A stretch of DNA of 64,000 nucleotides from Cryptosporangium minutisporangium (GCF_039536245.1 NZ_BAAAYN010000044.1:127169-191168); one strand, 5' to 3'; positions 35,125 through 43,327 are shown, counted from the stretch's first letter. Notes: generated by a model not told the origin, from the sequence alone. A program made the numbers and translations.

Positions 35125-35969
35125 TTGCTGCTCTCGAGCCACGCCGGGCGGTTCGACTGCACGCTGCGGCGGCTGCCCCGCGCGGTCGCGGCCGTCTCCC
35201 GCAGCGGCGGCACCCAGGACGAGCGGGCGTCCAGCCGGGCCCGCAGCCGGTCCACGTACGCGCGGCGGACGTGGTCCACCGAGTCGAAGCCGGGCTCGTC
35301 GGCGAGCCAGACGTCCGGGACCTCCGCCACTGCGGCGGCGAGTACGGCGTCGGTGACCCGGGGTGCCAGCTCCGTGTCGGCGGCGTCGATCGCGGCCGGT
35401 TCGCCGCCGGCCGGTGCGCAGGCGATCAACGCGTGCTGGGTGGCGTCGAACGGCCGGTCGGCGGATTTCGCCGCACCGGGCCAGTTGTGGTGGAAGGTCA
35501 GCGTCGCCCCGTGGTCGATCAGGTGGAGGTTGCCGTGCCAGTAGAGCATGTTCGGGTTCCGCCACGACCGGTCCACGTTGCCGACCAGGGCGTCGAACCA
35601 GAGCACCCGGCCGGCGAGCGCCGGGTCGACACCGAACACGGTCGCGTCGAAGTCGAGGGCTCGCGGTAGGTAGTCCATGCCCAGGTTCAGGCCTGCGCTC
35701 GCCCGCAGCAGGTCCTGGACCTCCTGGTCGGGCTCGCCGCCGGCCAGTGCCGGGTCGACGTCGACCGTGACCAGGTCGGGCACCGGCAGGCCGAGCGTCC
35801 GCGCCAAGGTTCCGCTGACGACCTCGGCGACGAGCGTCTTACGACCCTGACCGGCGCCGACGAACTTGACGACGTACGTCCCGAGGTCGTCGGCCTCCAT
35901 CAGGCCGGGGAGCGAGCCACCCTCGCGGAGCGGCGTCACATATCGGACGGCGGTGACATGGGGCAGCAC
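35121..35969 (-). CDS. HipA-like kinase
   Basis: The 282-aa protein has a kinase-like fold related to HipA: YVVKFVGAGQGRKTLVAEVV at 30-50 (nucleotide-binding Lys), DALVGNVDRSWRNPNMLYW near 150 (catalytic-loop equivalent) and LHLIDHGATLTFHH (metal-binding Asp). It lacks the N-terminal HipA subdomain, and no HipB-like repressor is adjacent, so it is not a classical toxin-antitoxin kinase. It forms a two-gene unit with DUF3037. It starts at GTG 35969. Confidence 0.82.
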   Translation of the reverse strand: MLPHVTAVRYVTPLREGGSLPGLMEADDLGTYVVKFVGAGQGRKTLVAEVVSGTLARTLGLPVPDLVTVDVDPALAGGEPDQEVQDLLRASAGLNLGMDYLPRALDFDATVFGVDPALAGRVLWFDALVGNVDRSWRNPNMLYWHGNLHLIDHGATLTFHHNWPGAAKSADRPFDATQHALIACAPAGGEPAAIDAADTELAPRVTDAVLAAAVAEVPDVWLADEPGFDSVDHVRRAYVDRLRARLDARSSWVPPLRETAATARGSRRSVQSNRPAWLESSK

Positions 35970-35993
35970 AGTCCCCGAGAGTAGGCCGTCGCC

Positions 35994-36743
35994 CTACGCG
36001 CTGACGACGCGATAATGCGTGGTCAGCCGCTGATCCTCGTCGAGGACGTGGAACGCCAGGCCGGGCGGCAGGTCGTGGTCGACGACCCGTTCGCTCTCCC
36101 AGGGCAGGAGCAGCGTCGAGACCACGCCGGGCGCGACCAGCAGCGGACGTCCTGCGAACGTGGAGGCGGCCGCGGTGTGTGCGTGGCCGGTGAGCACGGC
36201 GACGACCTGGGGATGGTCCGCGAGGAGATCGGCGAGCCGCTCGGCGGAGGCCAGCCGAATGTCGTCGATGTACGGCTGGTGCAGGGTGACCGGCGGGTGA
36301 TGGAACGCGACGAATGCGGGGACGTCGTCGGGCAGCGCGGTGAGTGTGGCGCGGATCCAGTCGAGTGTTTCGTCGGTGAGTACCCCGTCGGCCCGGCCGG
36401 GGATCGTCGAGTCGCAGAGCAGGAACGCGGGGCCGGCGTCCAGCCGGTGCAGGCGGTTGATCGGGCCGTCCGATCCGCTGTGGTCACCGAGCAGCACCGC
36501 TCGGTACGCCGGACGCCGGTCGTGGTTGCCCGGGCAGTGAAAGAGGTGATCCCGCCCGGCGAAGAGTTTCGCGGCCTCCTCGTATTCGCTCGGAGCACCG
36601 TGGTCGGCGATGTCCCCGGTGACCAGGATCGCGTCCACGGGGCGCCGGAGTGCGTCGAGGTAGTCGAAGACGCTCTCGGCGCGGCGAGTGGCCCGCTCCC
36701 CACCGTCCAGGTGCAAGTCGCTGACGTGCGCGAGCAAAGTCAT
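35994..36743 (-). CDS. Calcineurin-like metallophosphoesterase (CpdA-like)
   Basis: The 249-aa enzyme has the full set of metal-binding motifs: DLHLD (9-13), GDIADHG (42-48), GNHD (72-75), FHHPPV and GHAHTAA. The order and size match CpdA/Icc-type phosphodiesterases, which hydrolyse cyclic nucleotides or other phosphodiesters. The substrate is not predictable from sequence. It starts at an ATG. Confidence 0.9.
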   Translation of the reverse strand: MTLLAHVSDLHLDGGERATRRAESVFDYLDALRRPVDAILVTGDIADHGAPSEYEEAAKLFAGRDHLFHCPGNHDRRPAYRAVLLGDHSGSDGPINRLHRLDAGPAFLLCDSTIPGRADGVLTDETLDWIRATLTALPDDVPAFVAFHHPPVTLHQPYIDDIRLASAERLADLLADHPQVVAVLTGHAHTAAASTFAGRPLLVAPGVVSTLLLPWESERVVDHDLPPGLAFHVLDEDQRLTTHYRVVSA

Positions 36744-36830
36744 GGCGGGGAGCCAATCACGGAGTCGGGCCGCCGAACAGGTCCACCGGCACCGCGGGTG
36801 GCCCGGAGCTGCCCGGGAAAGCCAACCGGC

Positions 36831-37112
36831 TCAGTCGTCGATCGCGAAGGACAGGCAGGTGATGCCGCTGACGTCGAGCCGCGTGGCGCCGGGGGTGCTC
36901 ACCAGGCTCATCAACGTGGCGCCGCACCCGCGACAGCGCATCACCAGGCCGGGACCGCCCAGGTAGACCCGGGTGTCGGCGAGCATCGACATCCGCCCGC
37001 ACGCCGTGCACTGGCCGCGCACGGTGGTCGGCTCGACCGCGAGGAGCTCCTGCAGCGGACCTGCGGCGGCGTTGCCGTCGACGTAGGCGTAATCCTCTTC
37101 CGGGATGTCCAC
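36831..37112 (-). CDS. DUF6510 zinc-ribbon protein
   Basis: The 93-aa protein has two CxxC pairs (GQCTACG and MRCRGCG) that form a zinc ribbon, preceded by YVDGNAAAGPLQELLAVEPT, as in the actinobacterial DUF6510 family. DUF6510 genes often stand near redox flavoproteins; none is adjacent here. Function is unknown. Confidence 0.82.
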   Translation of the reverse strand: MDIPEEDYAYVDGNAAAGPLQELLAVEPTTVRGQCTACGRMSMLADTRVYLGGPGLVMRCRGCGATLMSLVSTPGATRLDVSGITCLSFAIDD

Positions 37113-37151
37113 GGGCTCATCCTCCCCCGTCGGGCAGCCGCCGGGCAGAGA

Positions 37152-38231
37152 TCACGGGACTGAATCCGGGTCCGTGTCCTCGGCCGGCCTGGGTAGCGCC
37201 CGACGCCGGCTCAGCAGCACGGCGATCGCCGGAGCCAGCAACAGCATCACGATCACCCGCAGCACTTGAACGGTGAGGACCAGCGTGGTGTCGGCTCCGG
37301 TGCTGGTGGCCGTGGCGAGGACGGCGTAGAGGCCACCCGGCGTGGTGGCGAGGTAGGCGTCGAGCGGTGAGGCGCCGGCCAGGCGCAGCAGCGGGATACC
37401 GACCGCGGCGGTCGCGACGATGAGCGCAACGACCAGGCCGAGCGCGAGCGGAAGCACGCGTCGCACCGAGCGCAGGCTCTCGCGGGTGAACGAGAGCCCG
37501 ACCTGCAAACCGATGAGCGCGTACGCGACCTGCTCGATCGCCGCCGGCACGGTGGCACCCTGCGAGACGCCGGTGGCGGTCAGGACCGCCGAGATCAGCA
37601 TCGGACCGAGCAGCGCCACGGCCGGAACCTTCGGCAGGTACCTGGCGAGTGGGAGCCCGACAACGGCACACCCGGCGGTCACCAACAGGTCGACGACGAG
37701 CGGAGCGTCCCCGCCGGTGGGCGCGGTTCCGGTGCCGCCACCGCCGGGGAGCGCGGTGGCCACCGCTGGCATCGCGACCACGATCACCAACACCCGCAGG
37801 TACTGGACCACCTCGACGACGCGCTGGTCGGCTCCGAGTTCGTGGCTGATCGCCGTGAGGCCGGACGCGCCGCCGGCAACCAGGGCGAACGAGCCGGTAA
37901 CCGGGTCGAGGTCGCGGTGCAGGCCGAGTAGGACGCCGACGAGCAGGCTGAGTACGAGCGTCGCGAGGGTGGCGGCGAGGACGACCAGCCAGTCGCTGGC
38001 CAGTGCTCCGATCGCGCTCGGTTGAACCAGCGCCCCGATCAGGACGCCGATGCAGGCCTGGCCGAGGCGGGTCGCGATCAGCGGCAGCTTGTAGGGCGGT
38101 TGGTCCGTCTTCCGGATCGAGACCAGCACGCCGACCAAAAGAGCGGCGAAGAGCGTCGCGGACGGGAGCCCGAGGGCGGTGAACCCGAACGCAACGAGCG
38201 CGACCGCAGCGGCGATCAGGAACCAGGCCAT
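37152..38231 (-). CDS. AbrB-family membrane transporter
   Basis: The 359-aa protein has about ten hydrophobic helices in two internally similar halves, with the conserved GGASGLTAISHELGAD near 125 and its counterpart ATTPGGLYAVLATATSTGAD near 300. This is the AbrB/putative ammonia-monooxygenase family of transporters. The substrate is unknown. It starts at ATG 38231, divergent from the possible leader RNA and methyltransferase. Confidence 0.87.
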   Translation of the reverse strand: MAWFLIAAAVALVAFGFTALGLPSATLFAALLVGVLVSIRKTDQPPYKLPLIATRLGQACIGVLIGALVQPSAIGALASDWLVVLAATLATLVLSLLVGVLLGLHRDLDPVTGSFALVAGGASGLTAISHELGADQRVVEVVQYLRVLVIVVAMPAVATALPGGGGTGTAPTGGDAPLVVDLLVTAGCAVVGLPLARYLPKVPAVALLGPMLISAVLTATGVSQGATVPAAIEQVAYALIGLQVGLSFTRESLRSVRRVLPLALGLVVALIVATAAVGIPLLRLAGASPLDAYLATTPGGLYAVLATATSTGADTTLVLTVQVLRVIVMLLLAPAIAVLLSRRRALPRPAEDTDPDSVP

Positions 38232-38302
38232 TGGGTCTCAGCGTAAGCAGCGGCGGATCCCGGGCTCGGGTGGGAATGAAAGGGCGGGGTAGCGCCTTCT
38301 AC

Positions 38303-38427
38303 TGGGTGCCGGTTCGGTCCATGCCCCCGGGCCTCACCTTCGCCGCTGCGAGCGGCCACTCGCCGAGAGGCGGCTGCCGGGCCGGCACCTAACTTCTCCG
38401 GGCGCGCGTAGATCGCGCCCCATTTTT
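38303..38427 (+). ncRNA. Candidate structured leader RNA with intrinsic terminator
   Basis: On the plus strand GGTGCCGG (38305-38312) pairs with CCGGCACC (38382-38389), enclosing three hairpins: GGTCC/GGGCC (38316-38333), GCCGC/GCGGC (38342-38356) and CGCC-GAGA-GGCG (38361-38372). Ten bases after the junction, GGGCGCG/CGCGCCC (38400-38420) is followed by CATTTTT, a typical intrinsic terminator. No plus-strand gene lies upstream, and the methyltransferase starts 55 bp later. A riboswitch-like attenuator or a short stable RNA would explain this. No known family was recognised. Confidence 0.45.
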
Positions 38428-38482
38428 GTGCCCAGCCTCGCCGACGTCTGCGGCCGCGCAAGGTTCGGTAGGGTCCCCGGTC

Positions 38483-39142
38483 GTGACCGAGCCCCATGTG
38501 GTCCGCGCCGCCTACGACTCGATCGCCGTCGACTACGCCGAACACTTCGGCGACGAGCTCGTCGGCAGTCCGCTCGATCGGGCGTTCCTGACCGCGTTCG
38601 CCGAGTTGGTCCGCACCGACCCATCGCCCGCTCCGACCGCGAGGCTGGTGGCGGACGTCGGCTGCGGGCCGGGCTTGCGAACCGCTTTCCTCCACGACCT
38701 CGGCCTCAGCACCATCGGCATCGACCTGTCGCCGCAGATGATCACGGTCGCCCGACAGCGCCACCCCGAGCTGTCGTTCGAGGTCGGCTCCATGCTCGAC
38801 CTCCCGCTGGACACGGCGTCCGTGCACGGGCTCGCCGCGATGTACTCGCTCATCCACATCCCGGACGAGCACCTTCCCGTCGCCATCGCCGAGTTCGCCC
38901 GGGTTCTGGTCCCCGGCGGGCACGCGCTGGTGATCTTCCAGACCGACGCCGAGACACGGCACCTCGCCGAGGCGTTCGGCAAGCCGCTCGGCCTGGACTA
39001 CCTCCGGCACCCCGTCGAGCGCATCGCGGGCCTGCTGCACGCCCACGGCCTGCCCGTCCATACCCGCATGCGGCGCGAGCCCGACGAGACGATGACCGCC
39101 CCGTACGCGTACCTGCTCGCCCGAAAGACCTCGGAAGCCTAG
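38483..39142 (+). CDS. SAM-dependent class I methyltransferase
   Basis: The 219-aa protein has motif I VADVGCGPGLRTAF near 55-68, an acidic strand IGIDLSPQMI, and motif IV-like HGLAAMYSLIHIP, all characteristic of small-molecule methyltransferases (Methyltransf_11/25). The GTG at 38483 (MTEPHVVRAAYDSIAVDYAE) is chosen because the family start (AYDxxAxxYAE) follows at once. The substrate is unknown. It may be controlled by the upstream RNA structure. Confidence 0.85.
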   Translation: MTEPHVVRAAYDSIAVDYAEHFGDELVGSPLDRAFLTAFAELVRTDPSPAPTARLVADVGCGPGLRTAFLHDLGLSTIGIDLSPQMITVARQRHPELSFEVGSMLDLPLDTASVHGLAAMYSLIHIPDEHLPVAIAEFARVLVPGGHALVIFQTDAETRHLAEAFGKPLGLDYLRHPVERIAGLLHAHGLPVHTRMRREPDETMTAPYAYLLARKTSEA

Positions 39143-39147
39143 AGCGT

Positions 39148-39996
39148 ATGGACAGTGCGGTCCGGCAGTACCTCGACGACCTGATCGTGGCGGCGCGGAG
39201 CGTTCTCGGTGAGAACCTGGTCGGTGCCTACGCGGCCGGATCGCTGGCGCTGGACGCTTACCAACCGGGTCGCAGCGACATCGACGTGGCGTTGGTCGTC
39301 GAGGACGCAGTGCCGACGGCGCGGAAACGAGCGCTGGTCACCGCACTCCGGCACGAGAACCTCGCCTGCCCGGCGAGGGGCCTCGAACTGGTCGTCTACC
39401 GGAGTGCGGCGGTGCGATCGGGGACGGTGGAACCTGGCTTCGAGGTCGAGTTGAACACCGGCGCTCGGATGGAGTTCCGCGAGACCTACGACCCGGACGA
39501 GCGGCCGGCTGCGGACGGCCGGTTCTGGTACGCCCTCGATCGGAGCATCCTGCACCAGTCCGGACGGGCGCTCCTCGGCCCGCCCGCCGACGAGATGTTC
39601 GCCGACCTCGCGCCGGCCGACCTGCGATTCCTGCTCATCGAGGCGCTGAGCTGGTGGCTAGCGCTCCCGACCCCGGACGGCGACGCCCCGGCTCCCGGCG
39701 CCGAGGACGCCGTCCTCGGTGCGTGTCGCTCCCTCGCGAAACACCGGCACGGCCGTTGGCTCGCGAAGACCGACGCCGGCCGGCGGATCGCGTCCACCGG
39801 CCCGGCGTCCACTGGCCCGGCATCGGCCGACCCGGCGTCACCCGGCCGGGCGTGGCCCGGCGCTGCGTCCGGTGTGATCGAACGGTCGATCGCGGCCCGC
39901 GCCGGGGGAACTCCTCCATCCGGGCCGGAGGCCCGGGCGTTCCAACGGTGGGTCATCGACGAAATTCGTCGAGGACATCCAGGTAGTGCTGGTTGA
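39148..39996 (+). CDS. Aminoglycoside-adenylyltransferase-like nucleotidyltransferase
   Basis: The 282-aa protein has the Pol-beta nucleotidyltransferase motif GSLALDAYQPGRSDIDVALV (31-50) with metal ligands Asp44 and Asp46, and a C-terminal helical domain with EALSWWLALP and RSLAKHRHGRWLAKTDAGRR, as in ANT(3'')/ANT(9) enzymes. Resistance function is not established. An insertion of about 30 residues rich in TGPAS/ADPAS repeats (about 215-245) interrupts the C-terminal domain. It starts 5 bp after the methyltransferase stop and overlaps the convergent VOC gene by 44 bp. Confidence 0.82.
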   Translation: MDSAVRQYLDDLIVAARSVLGENLVGAYAAGSLALDAYQPGRSDIDVALVVEDAVPTARKRALVTALRHENLACPARGLELVVYRSAAVRSGTVEPGFEVELNTGARMEFRETYDPDERPAADGRFWYALDRSILHQSGRALLGPPADEMFADLAPADLRFLLIEALSWWLALPTPDGDAPAPGAEDAVLGACRSLAKHRHGRWLAKTDAGRRIASTGPASTGPASADPASPGRAWPGAASGVIERSIAARAGGTPPSGPEARAFQRWVIDEIRRGHPGSAG

Positions 39997-40360
39997 ACAT
40001 GACGCCCAACACGTTGCCGAACGGGTCGACGACCGACGCCGTCACGTAGCCGGGGCCGCGCTCGGTCGGCTTCTCGTGCTCGGTCGCGCCCAGGTCCAGC
40101 AGCCGCTGGTAGGCCGCCTCGATGTCGTCCACGGCCCAGTAGGTCACCGAGCCCGCGCCGGCTGCCGTCGGCGGTGCGTAGCGACGGTCGAGCAGACCGA
40201 ACTCGTGCTTGTAGTCGCCGATTCGGAATTCCAGGTACGCCGGCGGCCCGTCGAGCGGCCGGACGAAGTACGGCTCGACGCCGAACAGCTCGCTGTACCA
40301 GGCGGCAGCCGCCTCGACGTCGTCGACGAAGTGAACGACGGTGGTGAGTCCTCGCAACAT
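39953..40360 (-). CDS. VOC-superfamily (glyoxalase-like) protein
   Basis: The 135-aa protein has the two beta-alpha-beta-beta-beta modules of the vicinal-oxygen-chelate fold: TTVVHFVDDVEAAAAWYSEL near the N-terminus and VTYWAVDDIEAAYQRLLDLG in the middle, ending VVDPFGNVLGVMFN with the typical metal-site Glu/His region. Substrate is unknown. AAGGAG precedes the ATG at 40360. It diverges from the WYL regulator across a short palindromic region. Confidence 0.85.
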   Translation of the reverse strand: MLRGLTTVVHFVDDVEAAAAWYSELFGVEPYFVRPLDGPPAYLEFRIGDYKHEFGLLDRRYAPPTAAGAGSVTYWAVDDIEAAYQRLLDLGATEHEKPTERGPGYVTASVVDPFGNVLGVMFNQHYLDVLDEFRR

Positions 40361-40402
40361 CGGTGCGCTCCTTCTCTCGGGGACAACTCCATCCTGCGAG
40401 TC

Positions 40403-40427
40403 AAAGTGCTCACCAATTGATCACTTT
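40403..40427. promoter_or_regulatory. Operator between the VOC and WYL-regulator genes
   Basis: AAAGTGCTCA (40403-40412) and TGATCACTTT (40418-40427) match at 9 of 10 positions as an inverted repeat with a 5-bp centre. It ends 19 bp before the regulator ATG and lies 43 bp from the VOC start. A site for the WYL regulator itself is likely. Confidence 0.7.
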
Positions 40428-40445
40428 TAGAGCGAGACTCGATTC

Positions 40446-41393
40446 ATGCGCGCTGACCGTCTCGTCGCCACCCTGTTGCTCCTCCAATCGCGGGGACGGG
40501 TGACCGCCGCGGACCTCGCCACGGAGCTCGAGATCTCGGTCGCCACCGCTCGCCGCGACCTGGAAGCGCTGTCGGCCGCCGGGATCCCGGTCTATCCGCA
40601 GCCCGGACGCGGCGGCGGGTGGCAGCTGGTCGGCGGCGCACGCACCGACCTGAGCGGTCTGTCGGCGACCGAGGCGCAGGCGCTGTTCCTGCTGGTGGGC
40701 CCTGCTGCGGCGGTGTCGAACGAGGCGAAAACCGCCCTGCGCAAACTCGTCCAAGCACTTCCCCGCACCTTCCGGGCGGATGCCGAGGCAGCGGCCGACG
40801 CCACGATGATCGACTCGACCCGCTGGAGCGAGCGCGAGCGACGCCGGCCCGAACGGGTGCAGCTGCTGCAGACCGCGGTCGTGCGCCGGCGCAAGGTTCG
40901 CCTCGTCTACACGAGCGGTACCCGCGAACGCTCCGAGCGGCTCGTCGACCCCTGGGGCCTCGTCGACAAGGACGAGGTCTGGTACCTGATCGCGGGCACC
41001 GACAAGGGCCGTCGCACGTTCCGCGTCGACCGGATCGTCGAGGCGGAACCGACCGATGAGCCGAGCACCCGACCGGACGACTTCGCGCTGGCCGAAGCAT
41101 GGGACGAGGTGGTCGGCGAGGTCGAGCAGCGGCGCTCGCGTACCTGGGCGACCGTCTTGATCGAAACCCGCTTCGTGCCGATCCTGCAGGGTCACTTCGG
41201 ACGGCACTGCCACGTCGACGCCGAACTGGACGACGGACGCTCGCGAGTCCGTCTCGCCGCCCCGACACCGCTCGACATCGCCCGCAACCTCGCCGGCTGG
41301 GGAAGTCAGGTGGAGGTACTCGACCCGCCGCCGGTCCGGGCTCAGCTGGCCCGGATCGGCGCGGAGCTGGCCGACCTCTACCGGGACAAGTGA
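40446..41393 (+). CDS. WYL-domain transcriptional regulator (DeoR/HTH_11 type)
   Basis: The 315-aa protein has an N-terminal winged helix (RLVATLLLLQSRGRVTAADL, then VATARRDLEAL) and a central WYL domain (VRLVYTSGTRERSERLVDPW, then WYLIAGTDKGRRTFRVDRIV), followed by a C-terminal WCX-type extension. WYL domains sense small ligands or nucleic acids. It starts at ATG 40446 just after the palindrome and probably controls the divergent VOC gene and itself. Its last 16 bp overlap the convergent SRPBCC gene. Confidence 0.88.
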   Translation: MRADRLVATLLLLQSRGRVTAADLATELEISVATARRDLEALSAAGIPVYPQPGRGGGWQLVGGARTDLSGLSATEAQALFLLVGPAAAVSNEAKTALRKLVQALPRTFRADAEAAADATMIDSTRWSERERRRPERVQLLQTAVVRRRKVRLVYTSGTRERSERLVDPWGLVDKDEVWYLIAGTDKGRRTFRVDRIVEAEPTDEPSTRPDDFALAEAWDEVVGEVEQRRSRTWATVLIETRFVPILQGHFGRHCHVDAELDDGRSRVRLAAPTPLDIARNLAGWGSQVEVLDPPPVRAQLARIGAELADLYRDK

Positions 41394-41815
41394 TCCTTCA
41401 GCGCCCCGAGCGCCGGCTCGAACACCTCCGCGGCGAAGAACGACGTCCAGTGGCCGCGCTCGGCCCCGACGCAGTCGAAGACGACGCTGTACTCCACGAA
41501 CGAGCGACCGTCCGACACCGGCGTCACCCGCAGCGTCGCGACGTAGTCGACGACCGGGAACGGCGCTGGGTCGCAGAACTCGTAGCTGTAGGAGCGGTCC
41601 AGGTCGGACAGTGCTAGCAGCCGCTCCCGGATCGTGGACTCACCGAGCCGGAAGGCGCGCACCGCGCCCACCTGGTCCGCTGCTTTGCCGTCCTCGATGT
41701 GGCTCTCGCTCACCGCAGCCGGCCACCAGGTGGCCAGACCGTTGAAGTCCCGGGCCACGGCCCAGACCGCGGCGGCGTCGTGCTCGAACACCGTGCTGTA
41801 GTACGACCGGGCCAT
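41378..41815 (-). CDS. SRPBCC-family (polyketide cyclase/START-like) protein
   Basis: The 145-aa protein begins MARSYYSTVFEHDAAAVWAV and shows the SRPBCC pattern: W-x-V-ARDFNGLATWWPAAV, then ERLLALSDLDRSYSYEF, a middle strand VDYVATLRVTPV, and a long C-terminal helix. The family binds hydrophobic ligands. It lies 8 bp downstream of the MocR regulator gene on the same strand, so the two are probably co-transcribed. Confidence 0.82.
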   Translation of the reverse strand: MARSYYSTVFEHDAAAVWAVARDFNGLATWWPAAVSESHIEDGKAADQVGAVRAFRLGESTIRERLLALSDLDRSYSYEFCDPAPFPVVDYVATLRVTPVSDGRSFVEYSVVFDCVGAERGHWTSFFAAEVFEPALGALKDHLSR

Positions 41816-41823
41816 GCTTCCTC

Positions 41824-43206
41824 CTAGGGAATGAGTGCGGTCAGTCCGGCCCGCAGCATGGTCGGCTCGTGCCAGACCGGTAGCCGCAGGAACGTGCGTT
41901 GTCCGGCGTAGGTGGAGAAGCCCGGCCCCGCGGCTAGGCGGACGCCGACCCGCTTGCCGTGCTCGGCCAGTGCGACGGCGTCCTGACCGGTGTCCACCCA
42001 CAGCCCGGAGCCGCCGTCGATCGGGTGCCAGCGCCAATCCGGGAACGCTGCGGTCAGCTCCGCTTCGGTGGCCGCCAGCGCGTCCGTCAGCATCGCCCGG
42101 CGCTGTGCGCGGGCGACGTCCGTACGGCCGATCAGCTCCACCGCCAGCAGCTGGTCGACCACCGAGGACGCGAGGTCAACCGCCTTACGCAGCTCGACCA
42201 GGCCGTGGATCCAGGGCTCGCTCGCGCGGATCCAGCCGATCCGGACGCCGCCCCAGAACAGCTTCGACGCGCTGCCGATCGTCACCAGCAACTCGGGATC
42301 CACCAGACCGGCCAGAGTCCGGGCGACGGCCGGGCCCGACAGCGTGAGGTCGGCCGAGCAGGTGTCCTCGATCGTCACCAACCCGGCGTCGTTGACCACC
42401 GCGGCGAGCTCGCCGCGCGCGGCGTCGGTCATGCTGCGGCCGGTCGGGTTGTGGATCGCCGTCTGGCAGTACAGCGTCTGCGGCTTGCGGTTCAGCGCAC
42501 GCCGAACCTGCCCGACGTCGAGCCCGCCGCCGCTCAGCGGAAGGCCCTCCACACGAGCGTCGGTGGCGCGGATCGCTTCCAGCGCGCCCCGGTAGGTCGG
42601 CTCCTCCATCAGCACGAGGTCGCCGCTGCCGGCCAGGCTGGTGACCGCGAGCCACGTCGCCTGCTGTGCGCCGGACGTGACCAGGATCTGCTGCGGCCGG
42701 GTCGGCAGACCGTCCCGGGTGTACTGGTCGGCGATCGCCTGACGCAGTACCGGTAGCCCGGCCGGGAAGTAGCCGTCGGTGGCCAGGTACGCGGTGAGCT
42801 CGCCGGCCAACGGGCGTCCGAGCACGTCGGCAGCGACCGGCGATGCGGGGAGCGAGCCGGTCGAGAGGTCGACGATGTCGACCGGTGCGCTGGTGAACGA
42901 GAACAGGCGGCCGCTCGGACGGCCGTTCAGCTGGCTGCGCGCCGAGCGGACGCGGGAGCCGGAGCCTCGGTTGGTGGCGAGGTGGCCGCGGGCTTCGAGC
43001 GCCTCGTACGCGGCGGTGACGGTGCCTCGGGAGACCCGGAGTGCGGTGGCGAGTCCTCGTTGCGGCGGCAACAGGGCACCGGCCGGCACCAATCCCGCGT
43101 CGATCAGTTCGACCAGCGCGGCGACCAGGTCCTCGGTGAGCGTGGCGCGGCCCGTCGTCCAACGGCCGAGCAGGCGGCAGAGCTCGCTCGCGTCGAGTGC
43201 CGTCAT
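41824..43206 (-). CDS. MocR-type regulator (GntR helix-turn-helix fused to aminotransferase)
   Basis: The 460-aa protein has a GntR winged helix in the first 75 residues (PQRGLATALRVSRGTVTAAY) and a fold-I aminotransferase domain with the PLP-binding Lys in IGSASKLFWGGVRIGW and the TSGAQQATWLAV cofactor loop. MocR proteins use PLP or an aldimine as signal. It diverges from the Tm-1-like/PEP-hydrolase-like pair across 121 bp and is the obvious candidate regulator. The ATG at 43206 was preferred over a GTG at 43212. Confidence 0.87.
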   Translation of the reverse strand: MTALDASELCRLLGRWTTGRATLTEDLVAALVELIDAGLVPAGALLPPQRGLATALRVSRGTVTAAYEALEARGHLATNRGSGSRVRSARSQLNGRPSGRLFSFTSAPVDIVDLSTGSLPASPVAADVLGRPLAGELTAYLATDGYFPAGLPVLRQAIADQYTRDGLPTRPQQILVTSGAQQATWLAVTSLAGSGDLVLMEEPTYRGALEAIRATDARVEGLPLSGGGLDVGQVRRALNRKPQTLYCQTAIHNPTGRSMTDAARGELAAVVNDAGLVTIEDTCSADLTLSGPAVARTLAGLVDPELLVTIGSASKLFWGGVRIGWIRASEPWIHGLVELRKAVDLASSVVDQLLAVELIGRTDVARAQRRAMLTDALAATEAELTAAFPDWRWHPIDGGSGLWVDTGQDAVALAEHGKRVGVRLAAGPGFSTYAGQRTFLRLPVWHEPTMLRAGLTALIP

Positions 43207-43247
43207 CGCCACCGGTGCACTGTCTCACTGTGCGGCGTCCGCGGCGT

Positions 43248-43271
43248 GGGCCAATCGGCAGGAATTGGCCC
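43248..43271. promoter_or_regulatory. Palindrome in the MocR divergent region
   Basis: GGGCCAAT (43248-43255) and ATTGGCCC (43264-43271) are perfect 8-bp arms separated by 8 bp. It lies 42 bp from the MocR start and 57 bp from the Tm-1-like gene start. It is a candidate operator for MocR. Confidence 0.55.
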
Positions 43272-43327
43272 GGACCGTGGGTGCCGTCTGCGCCTAACCT
43301 CGGGTACCCCGGCGAAAGGTGAGGTCA

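Noticed and set aside
35121-35969. HipBA toxin-antitoxin system
   Set aside because: No HipB-like helix-turn-helix gene is adjacent and the kinase lacks the N-terminal HipA subdomain; the partner is DUF3037.
38303-38427. Assignment to a named riboswitch (cobalamin, SAM-IV, M-box, ydaO)
   Set aside because: The conserved cores I know for these classes are not present on either strand.
39148-39996. Confirmed antibiotic-resistance gene
   Set aside because: Only the nucleotidyltransferase fold is visible; the context is chromosomal, without mobility genes, and specificity cannot be read.
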